Of a stretch of 64,000 nt of DNA, positions 1-13,500 are shown one piece after another. This DNA comes from Odontocerum albicorne. Its lineage: Eukaryota; Arthropoda; Insecta; Trichoptera; Odontoceridae. The notes below the pieces were generated by a model that worked only from the letters and a program-made list of their open reading frames with translations, made no database searches and was not told the origin of the DNA. Each line of letters starts with the position of its first letter. Positions within the stretch are counted from its first letter, which is position 1. Position numbers and translations under genes: made by a program. The stretch lies in the NCBI GenBank assembly GCA_949825065.1, contig OX463848.1, forward strand, positions 30,323,549 through 30,387,548, written 5' to 3'.

Positions 1-745
1 GGCTGAAACAGTTTTCAACAAATGTTGAGAATCTGACTATACACTGAAAAACTGGATGTTTGCAGTGACTGTTCTGTTATATAAATGTAAGGGTGTAAGG
101 AAGGAGTGTGGAAGTTACACAACCTTAAGCTTACTTAGTGTAGTAAGTAAAATTTACAGATTTTTTTATTATAAAGAGTGAGAAGAAAGTGTGGGATGCT
201 CTGGGTGCCTTTTTAACTAGAAGAGGATGGGTAGATCAGATTTTCTCATTACGTATGTACGGTTGTGTTAAAATGTATGACAAAAAATGATAGTCTACAA
301 CAGTATTCTAATACCAACTTTGATGTATGGAAGTGAAACATGGATGTGCACAAAGACTGAAAGAAGCTGAATAAATATTGTAGAAATGTGTGCACTGAAA
401 GGAATATATGGGGTGAAAATGTATGGCAGAATATGAAATGAGGTAATCAGAGATGAATGATGTATTAAGTAAGACCAAGAAGAGCAGGGCATGTAGAATG
501 AATAAATGAAGAAACATTTACTAAAAAAATAAACACTGCAAATGTGAGTGAAAGGCCTTATAAATTAAGACCTAAGAAAGCATGGTTGAATCAAGTGAAT
601 GATATGTTGAAAGAATGAAATGTAAAATTTCAGAAATTATAGGATTTATGTAAGAAGGTGTATGGATGTCGAAGAGGCGAAAGATGTGTGTCGTGATATG
701 AAAGTCGGCATTATCTCCTCTCTGCCTACCCTGACAGGGAAACGG
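1..745 (+). pseudogene. Decayed non-LTR retrotransposon ORF2 (RT to C-terminus)
   Basis: Reading across several frames gives recognisable pieces of a LINE reverse transcriptase in the right order: SLLSVVSKIY near 124-153, WVDQIFSLR near 229-255, LIPTLMYGSETWMC near 306-347, then the C-terminal tail with KAWLNQVNDMLKE near 580-620. Much of the RT core between the second and third pieces is missing, so this is an internally deleted, frameshifted copy. The 3' end (about 700-745, encoding an SAYPD-like tail) recurs in other LINE fragments of this window. The clade is not determined; an RTE-like or related endonuclease-RT family is my best guess. Confidence 0.7.
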
Positions 746-1170
746 CGTGATGTTATGAATCGTCGCTTAGCTAACAACACTGCGCAAGTCGAAAATTATC
801 AGTTTTCACATTTGAATGTCATTGGATAGATCTTTCTAGCGCGCGTCGAACCACCAATGAAATTCTCGACATTTTAAAAAAATGTATCAGCGCGCAAGTT
901 TTCTAGACAACACCGCCCAAGTTTTCATTCCGTCATAATATTGTGTTCGACTTGCATGAATTAGGACCAACAGAGAGCATTTGTATGCTCTCATGTTTTA
1001 AACATTGAAAAGAAGACAACAAAAATCTAGAATCGAAAAGAAGTGAAAGCCGTACATATTTTCTAACTATCAATAAAAAACGTTACCAAGTATGTAAAAA
1101 AATGTTCTTGGCTACATTTCGCGTAAAGTAGTGGTTCATTAGATACTGGTTGGAAAAAATTAATTGTGCC

Positions 1171-2440
1171 ATGCCTCCAGATTCTATAAGTTCTCAGAAA
1201 GGACGAAGAGCACCGAAGAAAAGTGATGCTCAAGAATATTTAGAGAACTCCTTAGCAGGTCTTCCAAAGATGCCATCCCATTACTGCGGTGCAAGTACGT
1301 AGAGGGAATATTTGAAACCAATTTTCCAAAACATGACCGTCTTGTATAATAAATACAAAGAGATGTGTGAGTTCGAGACCAAAGAATGTGTTGGCCGAAA
1401 ATTGTTTGATCATATATTTTTAAAATTCAACTTGAGTCTATTTCATCCAAAGAAGCGTCAATGTGAAAACTGGAAACATTACTGACGAAGAGTACGTGCA
1501 ACATATAACAAAAAAAGATCGAGCCAGGAAAGAAAAAGACACTGATAAATCCTATGCACAAGCAGAAATATGTCATGTATTCACATTCACACAGGATGTC
1601 GAGTCTGTTAAATTGGCACCGTATCTTCAAGCTAGTGCAGGGCTATTTATTATAAAACTAAACTGTGTGTCCACAATTTCACATTGTACAACTTGGCAAA
1701 CAAAGAAGTGATGTGCTATTGGTTTGATGAATCGAACAGCACGCTTGAAGCCTCAGTATTTGCATATTATTTACTTGATCATTTAGATAATGTACCGGAC
1801 GGGGCACAAAGACTGTAGATAGGCACGTTGTTTGCCGCGTAGCGCTCAGAGAATCGAGGTAGCGAATTCCGTAGCGAAGATCCAGTAGAAGAAGAAGAAG
1901 GTAGCAGGGAGAGATTCCTCTCAGGCAGTCGAAGTAGGGTAGCGGGTCTCAAGTAAAACACGGTAAAGTCGGTAGTACTGAGAATATATTTTCCAAAATC
2001 AGGGGACCCTCTATATTAATGGTCAGTCGGCCATCACAAGCGCCCATTGCCCGCGAAATACAACAACTTTCGGGGTTTTGGGCCCTGCTTACGGAGTCAA
2101 ACAAACATACATTTTACATAAAATACATTTAAAATATTATTACATATTACGTTACATATAGCATAGATTTACATTTTACATAGTTTGCATTACAAATATT
2201 AGGGTGAATTTCCCTCCAGATCTACACGGCATTGTCTATATCATCATACCACATACACACACACAAGGGTGACGCCACACGTCCGATATAGATAAGCTTT
2301 TAGGTAAACAATGATTGCCTGTCATATTATTTTCTGATGGATGCTGTGCTTAGAATCGCAATTCCACTTTGAGCAATGCCCTTTTGCGCTTTTCAATAGA
2401 AAAAAAGTAGTTATTACTCAAAAGTACCTAGAGAAAGGTT
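1171..2440 (+). pseudogene. Broken transposase-like ORF of an unnamed insect element family
   Basis: The translation starts MPPDSISSQKGRR at 1171. It keeps blocks such as YLKPIFQNM, FHPKKRQCE, KTGNITDEEYVQHI, SVKLAPYLQASA, and then CYWFDES and ASVFAYYLLDHLD up to 1790. After the LTR it resumes with LLGKQ and then SDGC followed by NRNSTLSNALLRFS (2296 to about 2400). I recognise this pattern (a KKxxC motif and a late SDGC/NRN block) from uncharacterised insect transposase-like proteins but cannot name the family. In-frame stops and at least two frameshifts (near 1480 and 1680) show it is dead. Confidence 0.55.
1791..2290 (+). repeat. Solo LTR, copy 1 (TSD gataa)
   Basis: This begins TGTACCGGAC and ends GTCCGATATA, flanked by the 5-bp duplication gataa at 1786-1790 and 2291-2295. 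It matches the two longer copies at 22121-22904 and 47186-47986 at both ends and through the middle, but is about 280-300 bp shorter. No gag-pol reading frame is present, so it is an LTR left by recombination. The TG...CA-type ends and 5-bp duplication fit an LTR retroelement; the superfamily is not determined. Confidence 0.8.
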
Positions 2441-2939
2441 TTTAAAATTACGTTACCTACTCTCGATAATGTTATTTCGTGAAAAAGTTCTTTACCTACC
2501 ATTATATCAAGTTACTAAACAGTTGATCTCAATATGATTGTAGTTCCTAAACCTAGTTTGTAAGTGTAAAAGTTACAATATTACTTATTATGTATGCAGG
2601 TACTTTCCTAATTCGTGTAAGCAACCTGTTGTTGGAAACAAAATACTTGATAGAAAATAAAAATAACGTTTGAATTTTATTAATTTTTTATGCATCAACC
2701 TTTAGCAACATCCTACAGGTAACACAGCTTAAGTCTATTTTATTTTTAGTAAACACAGCTCAAGTCGAAATTAAGCATGAAGCTCAACTAAAGTACGCCT
2801 TAAATGTATTAAAATGTTTATCCATAAATATGGCACCTATGCAGTCTAATTCCTCTTGAATCCAATAAAATAAGCAGTTTTTTTGGTGTCCTGTAAAAAG
2901 AACAAAAATGACTTACGCAGTGTTGTTAGCTAAACAACG

Positions 2940-4130
2940 GTATGTATCAAATGGTTGAGACTAAATGTAGTTTGTACTAGAGAATCTAGTTTAAAATAAT
3001 AAATTATATTTTATATCAATTCAAAAAGTGGGTTTTGTTTTTCAATTAATAAAAGGCAGCTTGTAATGTAAATAAATTCAGGTGTAATGATTAACGTTTC
3101 TTTTATATTTAATACATCTATAATTACTATACAATATATATAAATTAATATCGTAAGAACTAATCTAATTTATATATTATAACTATGAACTTACTTAATT
3201 TTAATTTACTTAATATTTAACTTTCTTAGAAATAGTTAACACCTGCATACTAACTTACAACTAGATAACAATTCTTACAGCAAATTATTTTAATACTAAT
3301 TATTAAATGATTGATGTGAGTTTGTTGAGAACCTGAATGTCAATGGATAACAAGTTACTATTCACTAGACTATGACAGCAGTAATCTGCATCTGATGTTT
3401 GGGTAGATATCGAGATAATAAACACATTAATTATATTGACAGATGATGATAAATTTAATGGGGCTAGTCAAGAAAAACACTGAAATTTTTTTTCAAGATT
3501 GAGAGATTGCTGTATCTAATTAGCCTCCGGATCAAAATTCCTGGCAAAACATCTTAACCGGCACTTGGATTATTTTAGAAAGTCAAAAGATAATGATAAT
3601 TTTGGATAAACATTGTCAACAAACCTATTATTTTCGAAAACCCAATTTACTATATTTTTTTAAAACCATTGTATTTTGAAAACTTGTTAAATAACAACTT
3701 ATATGCCAGTTACTCGTATATTTATTTTCATGTGAAGTATTTTATATGACTGGTTATAAATTGTTTTACTACGGACTCAATTTACATCTCTTATGGCTTA
3801 CATGCAACCTGTGTGGTCGCGGGGCAAGGAGAATAAATCCTCTATCTTTTTCAGGTAGTATTTTTTGATATTTTTTAAGATACAGATATTCGCCTCCAAT
3901 AGGACTGCAGGATGAGTCATCCTTAGGGTTTCATCTAGAAATCGGGGCTGTTGGGTTGATCCCCCAATACCCTAAAATAAACTGTTAAATTGACCATAGA
4001 CTGTTTCAGAGATAGCTCGACTATGGTTTCGAAGAACAGTCTTCAGACCGACGTGGCTGGAGGCTTTTTATGGCATTCCTGTGTTCCTTTCAAACGTATT
4101 ATATTGTATTACACTTTCGTTGTATACAGT
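2940..4130. other. AT-rich stretch with no recognised gene
   Basis: I found no exon-like reading frame or repeat end here. It should hold or precede the 5' exon(s) of the CLC-7 gene, since the first exon I can place begins in frame at 4478 without a start codon, but I could not identify one with confidence. Confidence 0.4.
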
Positions 4131-4286
4131 ACAACCTGATGGACTTATTGCTATGTGGCAATCTCTTCCAACCAACCAGATAGATGTCTGAATTCCAGCG
4201 AGTAAAATCTGGATTCCAGCGAGATTTCAACCCCAACCTTCGGGTTGGGAGACAGGCATCTTACCATCTCGGCCACAATCGTATAG
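4130..4286 (-). repeat. tRNA-derived SINE, family 2, copy a
   Basis: On the minus strand this carries a tRNA-like head (A-box-like GAGATGGTAAGATGCC and B-box-like GGTTGAAATC region) and a body containing, on the plus strand, CTCTTCCAACCAACCAGA, which is also found at 52948-52972. Both copies lie in the same orientation. It lies upstream of the first placed CLC-7 exon. Confidence 0.5.
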
Positions 4287-4477
4287 GGTGATAATTTAAT
4301 AATAATAATGGCTTATATATTTCACAAAATAAGCTTATATATTTCACAAATTAATTTGAGTGTTGAAATTACGATCGCAAATATTCAAGTTATATAAAAA
4401 TTATTAAATGACCTGAGATTTAATGTTATTGGAAAACTTGTTTACTGTAAAAATATGTGTATTTAAATTTTTTTTAG

Positions 4478-4588
4478 AATATACCGAGTTCATCATCACG
4501 AAATTGGGTTGTCCAAGGGTCTATCAGAAGAAGAATCATGGGTTCAGAGGAACCAGGATCTTTGAATATAATTTCATCTAAATATGAG
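4478..4588 (+). CDS. CLCN7: CLC-7 exon A (cytoplasmic N-terminus)
   Basis: This encodes 37 residues ending ISSKYE, which continue into SLDYD in the next exon, a hallmark of CLC-7. It is in phase 0 at both ends, after the acceptor tttttag and before the donor gtaaaaat. An internal ATG (4541, MGSEEPG) exists, but the open frame runs to the acceptor, so an upstream exon is expected. Confidence 0.85.
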
Positions 4589-7500
4589 GTAAAAATACTT
4601 TAAATTATCCCCTGATGATGAAGTGTAAGCCTTGAAACCGGTAGGGTTATACCGTTACAAAAAGTGGAATAAACAGTGTTTGATAAAACAAATTACAATG
4701 TCTTTAAACCTCCACAATTTTAATGCCTTAACTATAAATAAAATATTTTAAATTATACAATATGAATCAGGTCATAACTCCACATTATTTTATTTATTCT
4801 AGTTTACTGTACTTAATATATTTGATAAGGTAGTTTTTTATATCCTGATAAGGCTGAACATTATTAATTTTCTTGTATTCTTATATATCTATGTTTTTAA
4901 CTTTTTTCTTTTATATGGTATTAAATAAGCATGTAATAAAGTATACACTATTATATGGCTGAATTTGATATTTTCGTTTTATATTTTTGATTTCATATTT
5001 TTTTCTTACTATTACATATGTTCTTGTATAATTTTTATTGTGACTTCTATTGCATCACACACTTGCTGAAAGAAACTATTGTTATTAATTCTTTATAACT
5101 AACAGAACAGTTGACGTAACAGTTCAAGTTTATTGAGTCCATTATCAATTTTTTTTATAGGATGTATTTTCTCTGGGCTGGATTCCCAGTTGACCGCGGT
5201 CATACTGTAAACTGCTTATGAACTGGTTTTGAGACAATTGTGAACCGACCGCAACATGTTAGGCTGCTTGCATATATTTTTTATAATTGGTTGATAGAGT
5301 TGTTTACGCAAACAAGCTGGCAGAATGACTATTGTAATATCTCAAGCAGCTCATGGTATGACAGGGCATGCATACAATTTTATTGAAAAAATAAATTATT
5401 GTTATTAATAAAATGCATATTGATTTAATAAATTATGTGTAGAGATTTATTAGGTTGGTGCAAATTTAATGATCGTTTTACCGGTGCTCTTCAAATGTTT
5501 TAAATTTGTCATTTTGTTTAAATATTTTTTACTAATATATTCCTTACTATTAGGTAGTAAAAATGCATGTCGATGACCACCTCCATATTCATCATATCAT
5601 CATTGTTATCAAACTTTTGTCTTCTTCCACGACCATTTGAAGATCCTGATCATCAAAATCAGATAGATGACCTCTTCCTTCCTCATCCAGAAGCTTGTGT
5701 GGCTGGATATGAAACGATTGAACCATTTTCGAACTTGACTTTCACCGATCATTCCTTCACCAAAGTGTTCTTTGAGATAGTGAAATGACTGTGCTGCAGT
5801 TTGTCCTTTTTTGAAGGGATAAACATTATGTGATGAATATGATGGTGGTTATTGACATGCATTTTTACTTACTAAATATTAAGGAATATATTAGTAAAAA
5901 AAAGTGAAACAAAATTACAAATTTGACAGATTCGAAGGGCACCGGTAAAGTGTTCGTTACCGCACTTATGCACCAACCTAATAAGACAGGAAAACATGGT
6001 GGTTTTTATTTATGTAAGATAACTCTTTGAACACATTTTTTTGTTAAACTATTATTATTTCTAACTTTAAACTATAAAAATGGTGTTAATTAGAAGGTTG
6101 AGATTTTTTAATATTTCAATTACTTCTTTTGTACTAAGCAAACATAGAACAATAACATGTAAACAATGCCATATTGCAGTTTACAAATTTTCTTACTTGG
6201 ACATTTTTACGGTAAATGTTATATGCATTACCTTTTAGTAAAAATATGAAATAGTAACTATTTTTGTGTATCAATGTTTAATTTCTTTTCTTTTGGAATT
6301 TATTTTTTTAGAGCTTGGACTATGATACTTGCGAAAATCATCTTTTACTTGATGAAGAGAGAACCAGGGGCTACAAATTTGTTGTACGCAAGAATTTAGC
6401 AAGATGGCTAATATTTTTACTTATTGGCATTATCACAGCTACGATAGCCTGTATCATAGATATTTCTATCGAAGAATTATCTAATATCAAATATTCTGGC
6501 TTGAAAAAATGTATCCTTTTATTTAATGTAAATAAAAATATAAATGTTAGACGGTATATAGTGGTACGAATTTCATGAAAACATGAATAAATTCTTCAAA
6601 ATAAACTTTATAGACAGTGAGATGTTTCTGTGTTTGCTTTCATAGAGGGAAACACATGTTTTCTTTTATGAAAAATAAAATACAGGCAATACTTTCGTAA
6701 TGTGCAAAATAGGCTTTTCATTTTCTATATATTTATGTTTCTGTGAAACTCATTGGATATCAAATGGAATTCTGCAATACCAATACCAGTTCGATAAATA
6801 AATTAAAAATTCATTTAGTTTTAAGAAAATTGAACAACTTTCACCATTCACTTTGATCCTCAACAGAATCTTGAGGGCAATGTAGATTATGATTTATTTT
6901 GATTTTGGATGTGAATTGTTACCTATGGACACTTATATAAATAACTAAATCATTGTTTTGCAATGTTAAAGGGAATTTTTACTAGGGTGTGTGTAAAATT
7001 TTTCTGATTTTGGAAAGAAACATTTTACAAAGTTTTTTTTCTAGTATTATAAAATATAATTAGTGTCAGGATTTTTAGCCATCTGTTACATAGGTAATGT
7101 GCAGTTCATTGTAAATTTATTATGTTTTCCTTAATAAAATTTGCAGCTGTGGACAAGCACATTGTTGAAGATAGATTGTACATTCCATATTTACTTTGGG
7201 TTCTGTCTAATGTAATTCCGGTGCTTATTGGATCAGCTTTAGTGGCATTTGTTGAGGTAATTTACCATTTGTATTCCTGCTTAATTGTTACAATATTTAT
7301 TTTTTTTTAATTTATTTTACACATGCCAAGAAATATACATAATTTGCGAAAAAACAACTGGTAATTTAATTCGGACACAATTTTAATGGATCTGGGTTTG
7401 TTATCTTTCATTTGTCGTGTCCGCAGTAAACTAGGCTTTTGCCTGTATCTCACTGAGGACATATAGTTTAATAATACCAATTACAAGCACACTTTTCATG

Positions 7501-10500
7501 ATACAACATATTATGAATATGTATTGTAATGCATATTGTAATATCTAATGTGATGCATATTGTAATTTTTTTCAGCAATCCTAAAAATATTTAAGATTAT
7601 CATACTTTTATAACCATCTCATAATTTGTGAGCTTTTTTCCAGTAATGTGACAGGTTTCTTGTATTTAATGCAGGTGATACAAGAAGATAGGATGAAACA
7701 ATGTAAACTGTATGTGGTGTAAAATTATAACCGACTGTCACAGCCTGTGACCTGTCTTGAATTACTTTACTTTTCATCATCGAGAAATAAATGGAAATAG
7801 AACAACAATTTCTTCCCTAGAAAGATTTATAAGTGGATATGAAAGATATTTCACTTTTCAATAGTATATAATTATAACATTGCTTTTTTATGCAGCCTAT
7901 CGCAGCAGGAAGTGGAATACCACAAGTAAAATGTTATTTAAATGGAGTTAAAATACCAAGGGTGGTTCGAATAAAAACTTTACTTATCAAGGGGATAGGA
8001 GTCGTATCTTCAGTTGTTGGTGGATTGGCAGGAGGGAAGGTAAGTTGATATTTTTTTTGGAAAGCTTGATTTTAAAGTAATTTTAATAAACAGATAATAT
8101 TACCAAATTAGATAAGAATAATATACTTCTGATAATGGTAATAGTTATGATGGTGGTATTGAGGTGCTATTCATTAAATGCGGGAAGGGTTAGGTCATGT
8201 ATTGAGAATGCTACATGGTAGCTATTTAAGAAATGAACTGTTTCATCACCTGCAAGGGACTCAAATCAGACGCCCATTATACACCTTTATTTTTTATTTA
8301 TTATTACACATGACAAGAAATATACATAATTTGCGAAAAAACAACAGGTAATTTAATTTGGATATACATTATTTTAATGGATCTGGGTTTGTCGCCTTTC
8401 ATTTGTCGTATCCCCAGTAAACTAGGCTTTTGCCTGTATCTCACTGAGGATATTTAACATTAAAAAATAAATCGATACTTCTTTCGGATTTTTTATTACA
8501 CAAAAACAAAACCCCGTTGCACGTTCTCATCAACCTGACAAACAGTGACACTCAATTACAATGGGAAACATCATTCGGAATCAAACTCTTCACACATCAT
8601 CACTCCAGAAAGACCAAAAAGGTTCATCCCATAATATACCGCACGCAAAGAACCACAACACAATCATAAGAATAAAAATAAAAAAACAAAAATATACTGA
8701 AACACAAATACAAAACAATAAAAATTAAAACAACAAGAAGAAACCCACACTCAAGAGCCCACACAAATCTTTTCCACACGCCATTGATCCTGAAAGCCCA
8801 AGTACTCAAAATCCTGTCGCAATAACAACCACGCTCCGATCGACTGTCTAAATGGTTTTCCTCCCTTTATCTTTATTGAATTCGGCACACCATTGTATGT
8901 CATGGGAGCCAAATAAGCATATATTGCCTTTGGGCAAAAGAGGTTTTAACTCTAGGGATGGTAAACATTTCATTAGTTGCCATGCGTGTCATGTGTCTCT
9001 GCTGAGTCTGCATCTTCCCTTCCTCTTGATGGTAGTGCCAGAGAATAGATTTGAGATGCAAATTGGCTATGTTCAGGACCCGATACTCTCTGAAAAGCTT
9101 TGCCGTGGGATACCGGGCAGGAAGTTTATTAATTATTTTCACAATCAATGTAACAGAGATTTTACCATGTAACAGAGATTCGCTGTATATGAGGATGTGG
9201 TATCTCTGTTTTATGGTATCTCTGCATTCTTGATGGAACATACAGCAGACATTTTTTACTGCATTTAATTCTGAAAATTAAGATGGTCGTAAGTAGATAT
9301 AAAAACGTATAGGAAAGAGTCCTGATTGAATAATGTATTCATTTCAATTGGAATAAGAGAAAAAGTAGAGTTGTTTCAAGCAGCCCAAAAAAATATATGC
9401 ACCGTTATCGTACAGCGGTCTTCAATTTCGGGGAATTCAATATGCCACTATTGAAGAATATTTTTCTAGAAAAATTTAAGAAATCATTGAACCATTTATA
9501 CTATTGAAAGTATTTATCAGTAGTACTGAATACCTTCATATTTTGGACCCTATATGTCAGACTATGCATAGTCTGTGAAACATATTGTACAATGAATATG
9601 ACATTTTATTTTGTTTACTTTCATTGCAACAGTTTATTGTATTGATGTGTAATAATTATAATATCGCAAGGCACACCAAGGCATCTATCATTCAAGAATT
9701 GGAAATTACCAAAAGACTTTCGACAACATGCAGCAAAATAATCCCTTTCGTACTTTGGGCATGTTGCTAGAAAAAATTATGAGTCTGTAGAAGCCGGTGG
9801 TCACGAGGACAATTGAGGGAAAGCAAGCAAAAGGAAGGTGTCATATGAGGTGCATGGATCAAATAAAGGAGGTTACAGGCTCTTCTTTGCAATCAATATG
9901 GCCCAAGACTGGGAGGGATGGAGACAAGTAGTGCGCCAAGTTCAAGACATAGCAAAGAACCACAACACTGAATATTGGGCATGCTATGAGAAGAAGAATT
10001 ATAATATCAACTCAAAGATTTTTCGCCTTTTTAATAAAGGGATTTAAGTATTTGAGGAAATTGTATGCTTTGTTTTTTCCTTTTATCTTAGGAAGGACCC
10101 ATGATTCACAGTGGCGCAGTTGTAGCTGCTGGAATATCCCAAGGCAAAAGTACCACTTTTATGAAGGATTTAGGAATGTTTCAATATTTTAGAGAGGATC
10201 ACGAGAAAAGAGATTTTGTCTCTGGTGGAGCAGCTTCAGGAGTTTCAGCAGCTTTTGGATCACCTGTCGGTTAGTCAATTTAATATCAAAATTTATATAC
10301 CTATATAAGCAAACATATTTATTCAATAAAATTATTCAAATTGAATAAATTTTTCGGAAAACATTTAGATTATAGCTTTAAGTCAGAAAATCCAGTGTGA
10401 TATGCTCAAGATTTTAAGCTATTGACTTGGTTAATGTATACTCCTTCATATATATGAGTTCACGGCCATTATTCAAAGAGAGAGACATGGTTAATTAATT

Positions 10501-13500
10501 TTTATGACAATACTTTTAGGAGGAGTTTTGTTTTCTTTGGAGGAAGGTGCAAGCTTTTGGAATCAGGGTTTAACCTGGAGAATCTTCTTTGCATCAGTTG
10601 TTTCCACATTTACCCTAAATTTCATATTATCAACATATCAAGGTCATCCAGGAGATTTAAACAATCCAGGTGAGAAATGGGTTTTGTAAGTTCATTGATA
10701 ATTTCATAATTTGAATTTATCATAAAAATACGACATAAGTAATGAAATGTCACTAAACAACCTTAGTAATCTAGGGTACACGGGACCAAAATAAATTAAA
10801 GGATAGAATGTTAATATTCCAGCCATTCATTTTATATTTCATACAAATTGGATGAAATCATTCAATGAAATTAGAGATTTAGCCAATCAGTTTTACTGTT
10901 TTATTTTTGTACATACAATGAAACTCCTAAAATGCGTCTCCCTTTCTTAATCTCTAGTCATTGAATGCACATTTAACATTTTACTGTTTTTTTTAATTTT
11001 TATTCTAAAATTTACCTTTGCAAGGAGTTGGATAATAATTATTGATTTACAGATATCCATTAATTTATTCAGACTAAAATAATCTTTTAACCTATGGTAA
11101 AGTTTACCCGATAGATAAATAACATGGCTTGCTTTTTGCTGTGGATGGATTATACGATTTAATATGATAATATTGGGTTGATGCAAAAGTAATGACCGTT
11201 TTTTATGATCCCCGGTAAAAAAATTCCCAGGTAAGAAATGATGAATAGTATCTTCTTTTAAATGATTCCATTGTATAAAGGATGCTTTCCCTCTACTTTC
11301 TATTCAGTTTTGGCCTGGCCAGAGTACAGTGAAGAGCCCTTGTATTTTTTCAAAATGTCGGTTGATAAAGTGCATTTATGTCATTGTTTACTTCATGAAT
11401 TCCGTAAAGACAATACCGCGAGTGTGGCAACTAAAAACATTTGCGAAGTGTATGGAGCAGTTGTCATCAAATTTCGACAGGTACGAAGATGGTTTACAAC
11501 ATTCCGATCTGGGGATTTTTCACTAATTGTTTTTCACAAATTTTTCACAAATTTTTAACTATTGTGTATTTTGAACTCTTGGAACGCAATCAGACAATTA
11601 CAACAGAATGATATTGTCAGCAATTATCCAAATTGAACATCGCCCTTCAAAAGGATAGACCAGAATTGGTAAACAGAAAAGGGGTAGTGTTTCATCACGA
11701 CAACGCGCGACCACATGTGGCTATGATGACCCAACACAAGCTAAATGAGTTGAATTGGGATGTTATCAAGCATCCACCGTATTCTTCAGATCTTGTTCCT
11801 TCCGATTTTCATTTATTCCAATCACTGCAAAAAATTTTAAATGATAAAAAAATTGATTTAATAGAGCAGGTAAAAACATCCCTTACTACATTTTTCGCAT
11901 CAAAATCCACGGAATTTTACACTAATGGTATTAATAAGTTGATAGAAAGATGGGAGAAGGTTATAAGAACTGATGGAAATTATATAATTGATTAAATAAA
12001 TAATACAAATCTAAAAAAAAAATGTTTAATTGTATATGTTAAAAACGGTCATAACTTTTGCATCAACCCAATATGTAGATAAACATTTTTGATTACCGTA
12101 TAAGCATTCATATATCAATATACGGAAAAAATGCATTATGTTTGGCAACATTTCTAGCATTATTTGAAATTCAAGCCATTTTCCTTTTGGGGTCGGCAGA
12201 GAAAGCAGAGGGCCACACTTTCTTTCAAAATAAATTTTTGATTACTTTTTATATTGTATCGTGTTTTGCGAATTTTAGCCAATCAATTCAATTATAATAA
12301 GAACCAATTCAATTATACTTTACCAACCAATTCAATTATAATAAGAACTTATCATAAATATGAGTTTATTTATTTATATAAGTTATAATTTTTAATAAAT
12401 AATAATAGGTTTATGGATTGTAATATAGCATTCAAATATATATTCTCAAATTACACATTTACGGCAATGGAAAAGTAAATACATTTCAGAGAGAATCTAT
12501 CAAAACGTCTGTGCTCATCTCATAACATTCTCCCAGTCGAGATACACCCCTACCAATAGGAGGGTGAGCCCAGATGCCAGATGTTTTTCAACCCATATTC
12601 TTGGACACGTGAAATATAATACAAAAAAAAAAGATAATAAATAAGCAGTTGGTACAATTATAAATACAATAAATATGTACAAACATTGTTAAAAATATAA
12701 ATGCACCCACTCGCATACACACAGAATATCAGATTCACTGCCAGTTTAAAGACAGATAAGAAATATAAGAGTACAAATTTTGACAAAACAAATAAACAAA
12801 CCAGAAGACAATTTTGTGCCGAAAGTTGTCAAATTGCACCTATTATTATTAACATATATCATTAACCTTCGTTTAAAGTAATGCATTATTAAATATGTTT
12901 TTCTGTATGCGCAACATAATTTTTTTTTACCATTTTTAGGTCTTTTAAATTTGGGAAAAATGGAATCTTTTCCTTATGAAATGTATGAAATACCTTTGTT
13001 TGCAATATTGGGGGCATTTGGAGGTGCAGTTGGTGCTTTGTGGAATCACATAAATTATAAGTTATCTGTCTTTAGAATAAGGTAAATTTATTGAATATTA
13101 ATTTATACATAAAATGGCAAATTTTTATACGTATTTTAAGTACAGTTATTTCCCACTTTATGGGTTACAATTTTTTTCCCCTCAACATTGCTAACTGATG
13201 ATATGTTGAAGTTCAATCAACAATGTATAATTTCTGTTTTATGTAGACAACGAAGAGTTTATAAAGAAAGATCTGCTTGAAATGAAAAAGTTAGATGAAA
13301 GAAAAACATGTGGGCATATCAAATCTCGAAAAACTGATTGAGTTGAGTAAAATAACTAAAGATTTATGATATGTAACTGCTTGCATAAATTTTAGTACAG
13401 AAAAATATGTCTTAATGCTTTTGTCAAAAAAAAAAGAAATCTTTGTGTATCCTAAAAAAGAATGCTTTTATACTTGTTATTTTAGTTCTTTAGACAAAAA

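Larger units (their letters stand above)
761..2939 (+). mobile_element. TIR DNA transposon, interrupted by a solo LTR
   Basis: The ends are terminal inverted repeats. TTAGCTAACAACACTGCG with its six-base extension at 767-790 is repeated in inverse orientation at 2910-2933 with one mismatch, and weaker pairing runs six bases further out. Between them lies a broken transposase-like reading frame (1171 to about 2440), itself split by the LTR at 1791-2290. I could not see a clear target-site duplication, so the outer ends are approximate. Confidence 0.65.

Noticed and set aside
5567..5788. 73-codon plus-strand reading frame
   Set aside because: It is antisense to a mariner helix-turn-helix remnant within a TIR-bounded element.
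8624..8809. 61-codon minus-strand hydrophobic frame
   Set aside because: The hydrophobic run comes from A-rich sequence read in reverse; nothing supports a real exon.
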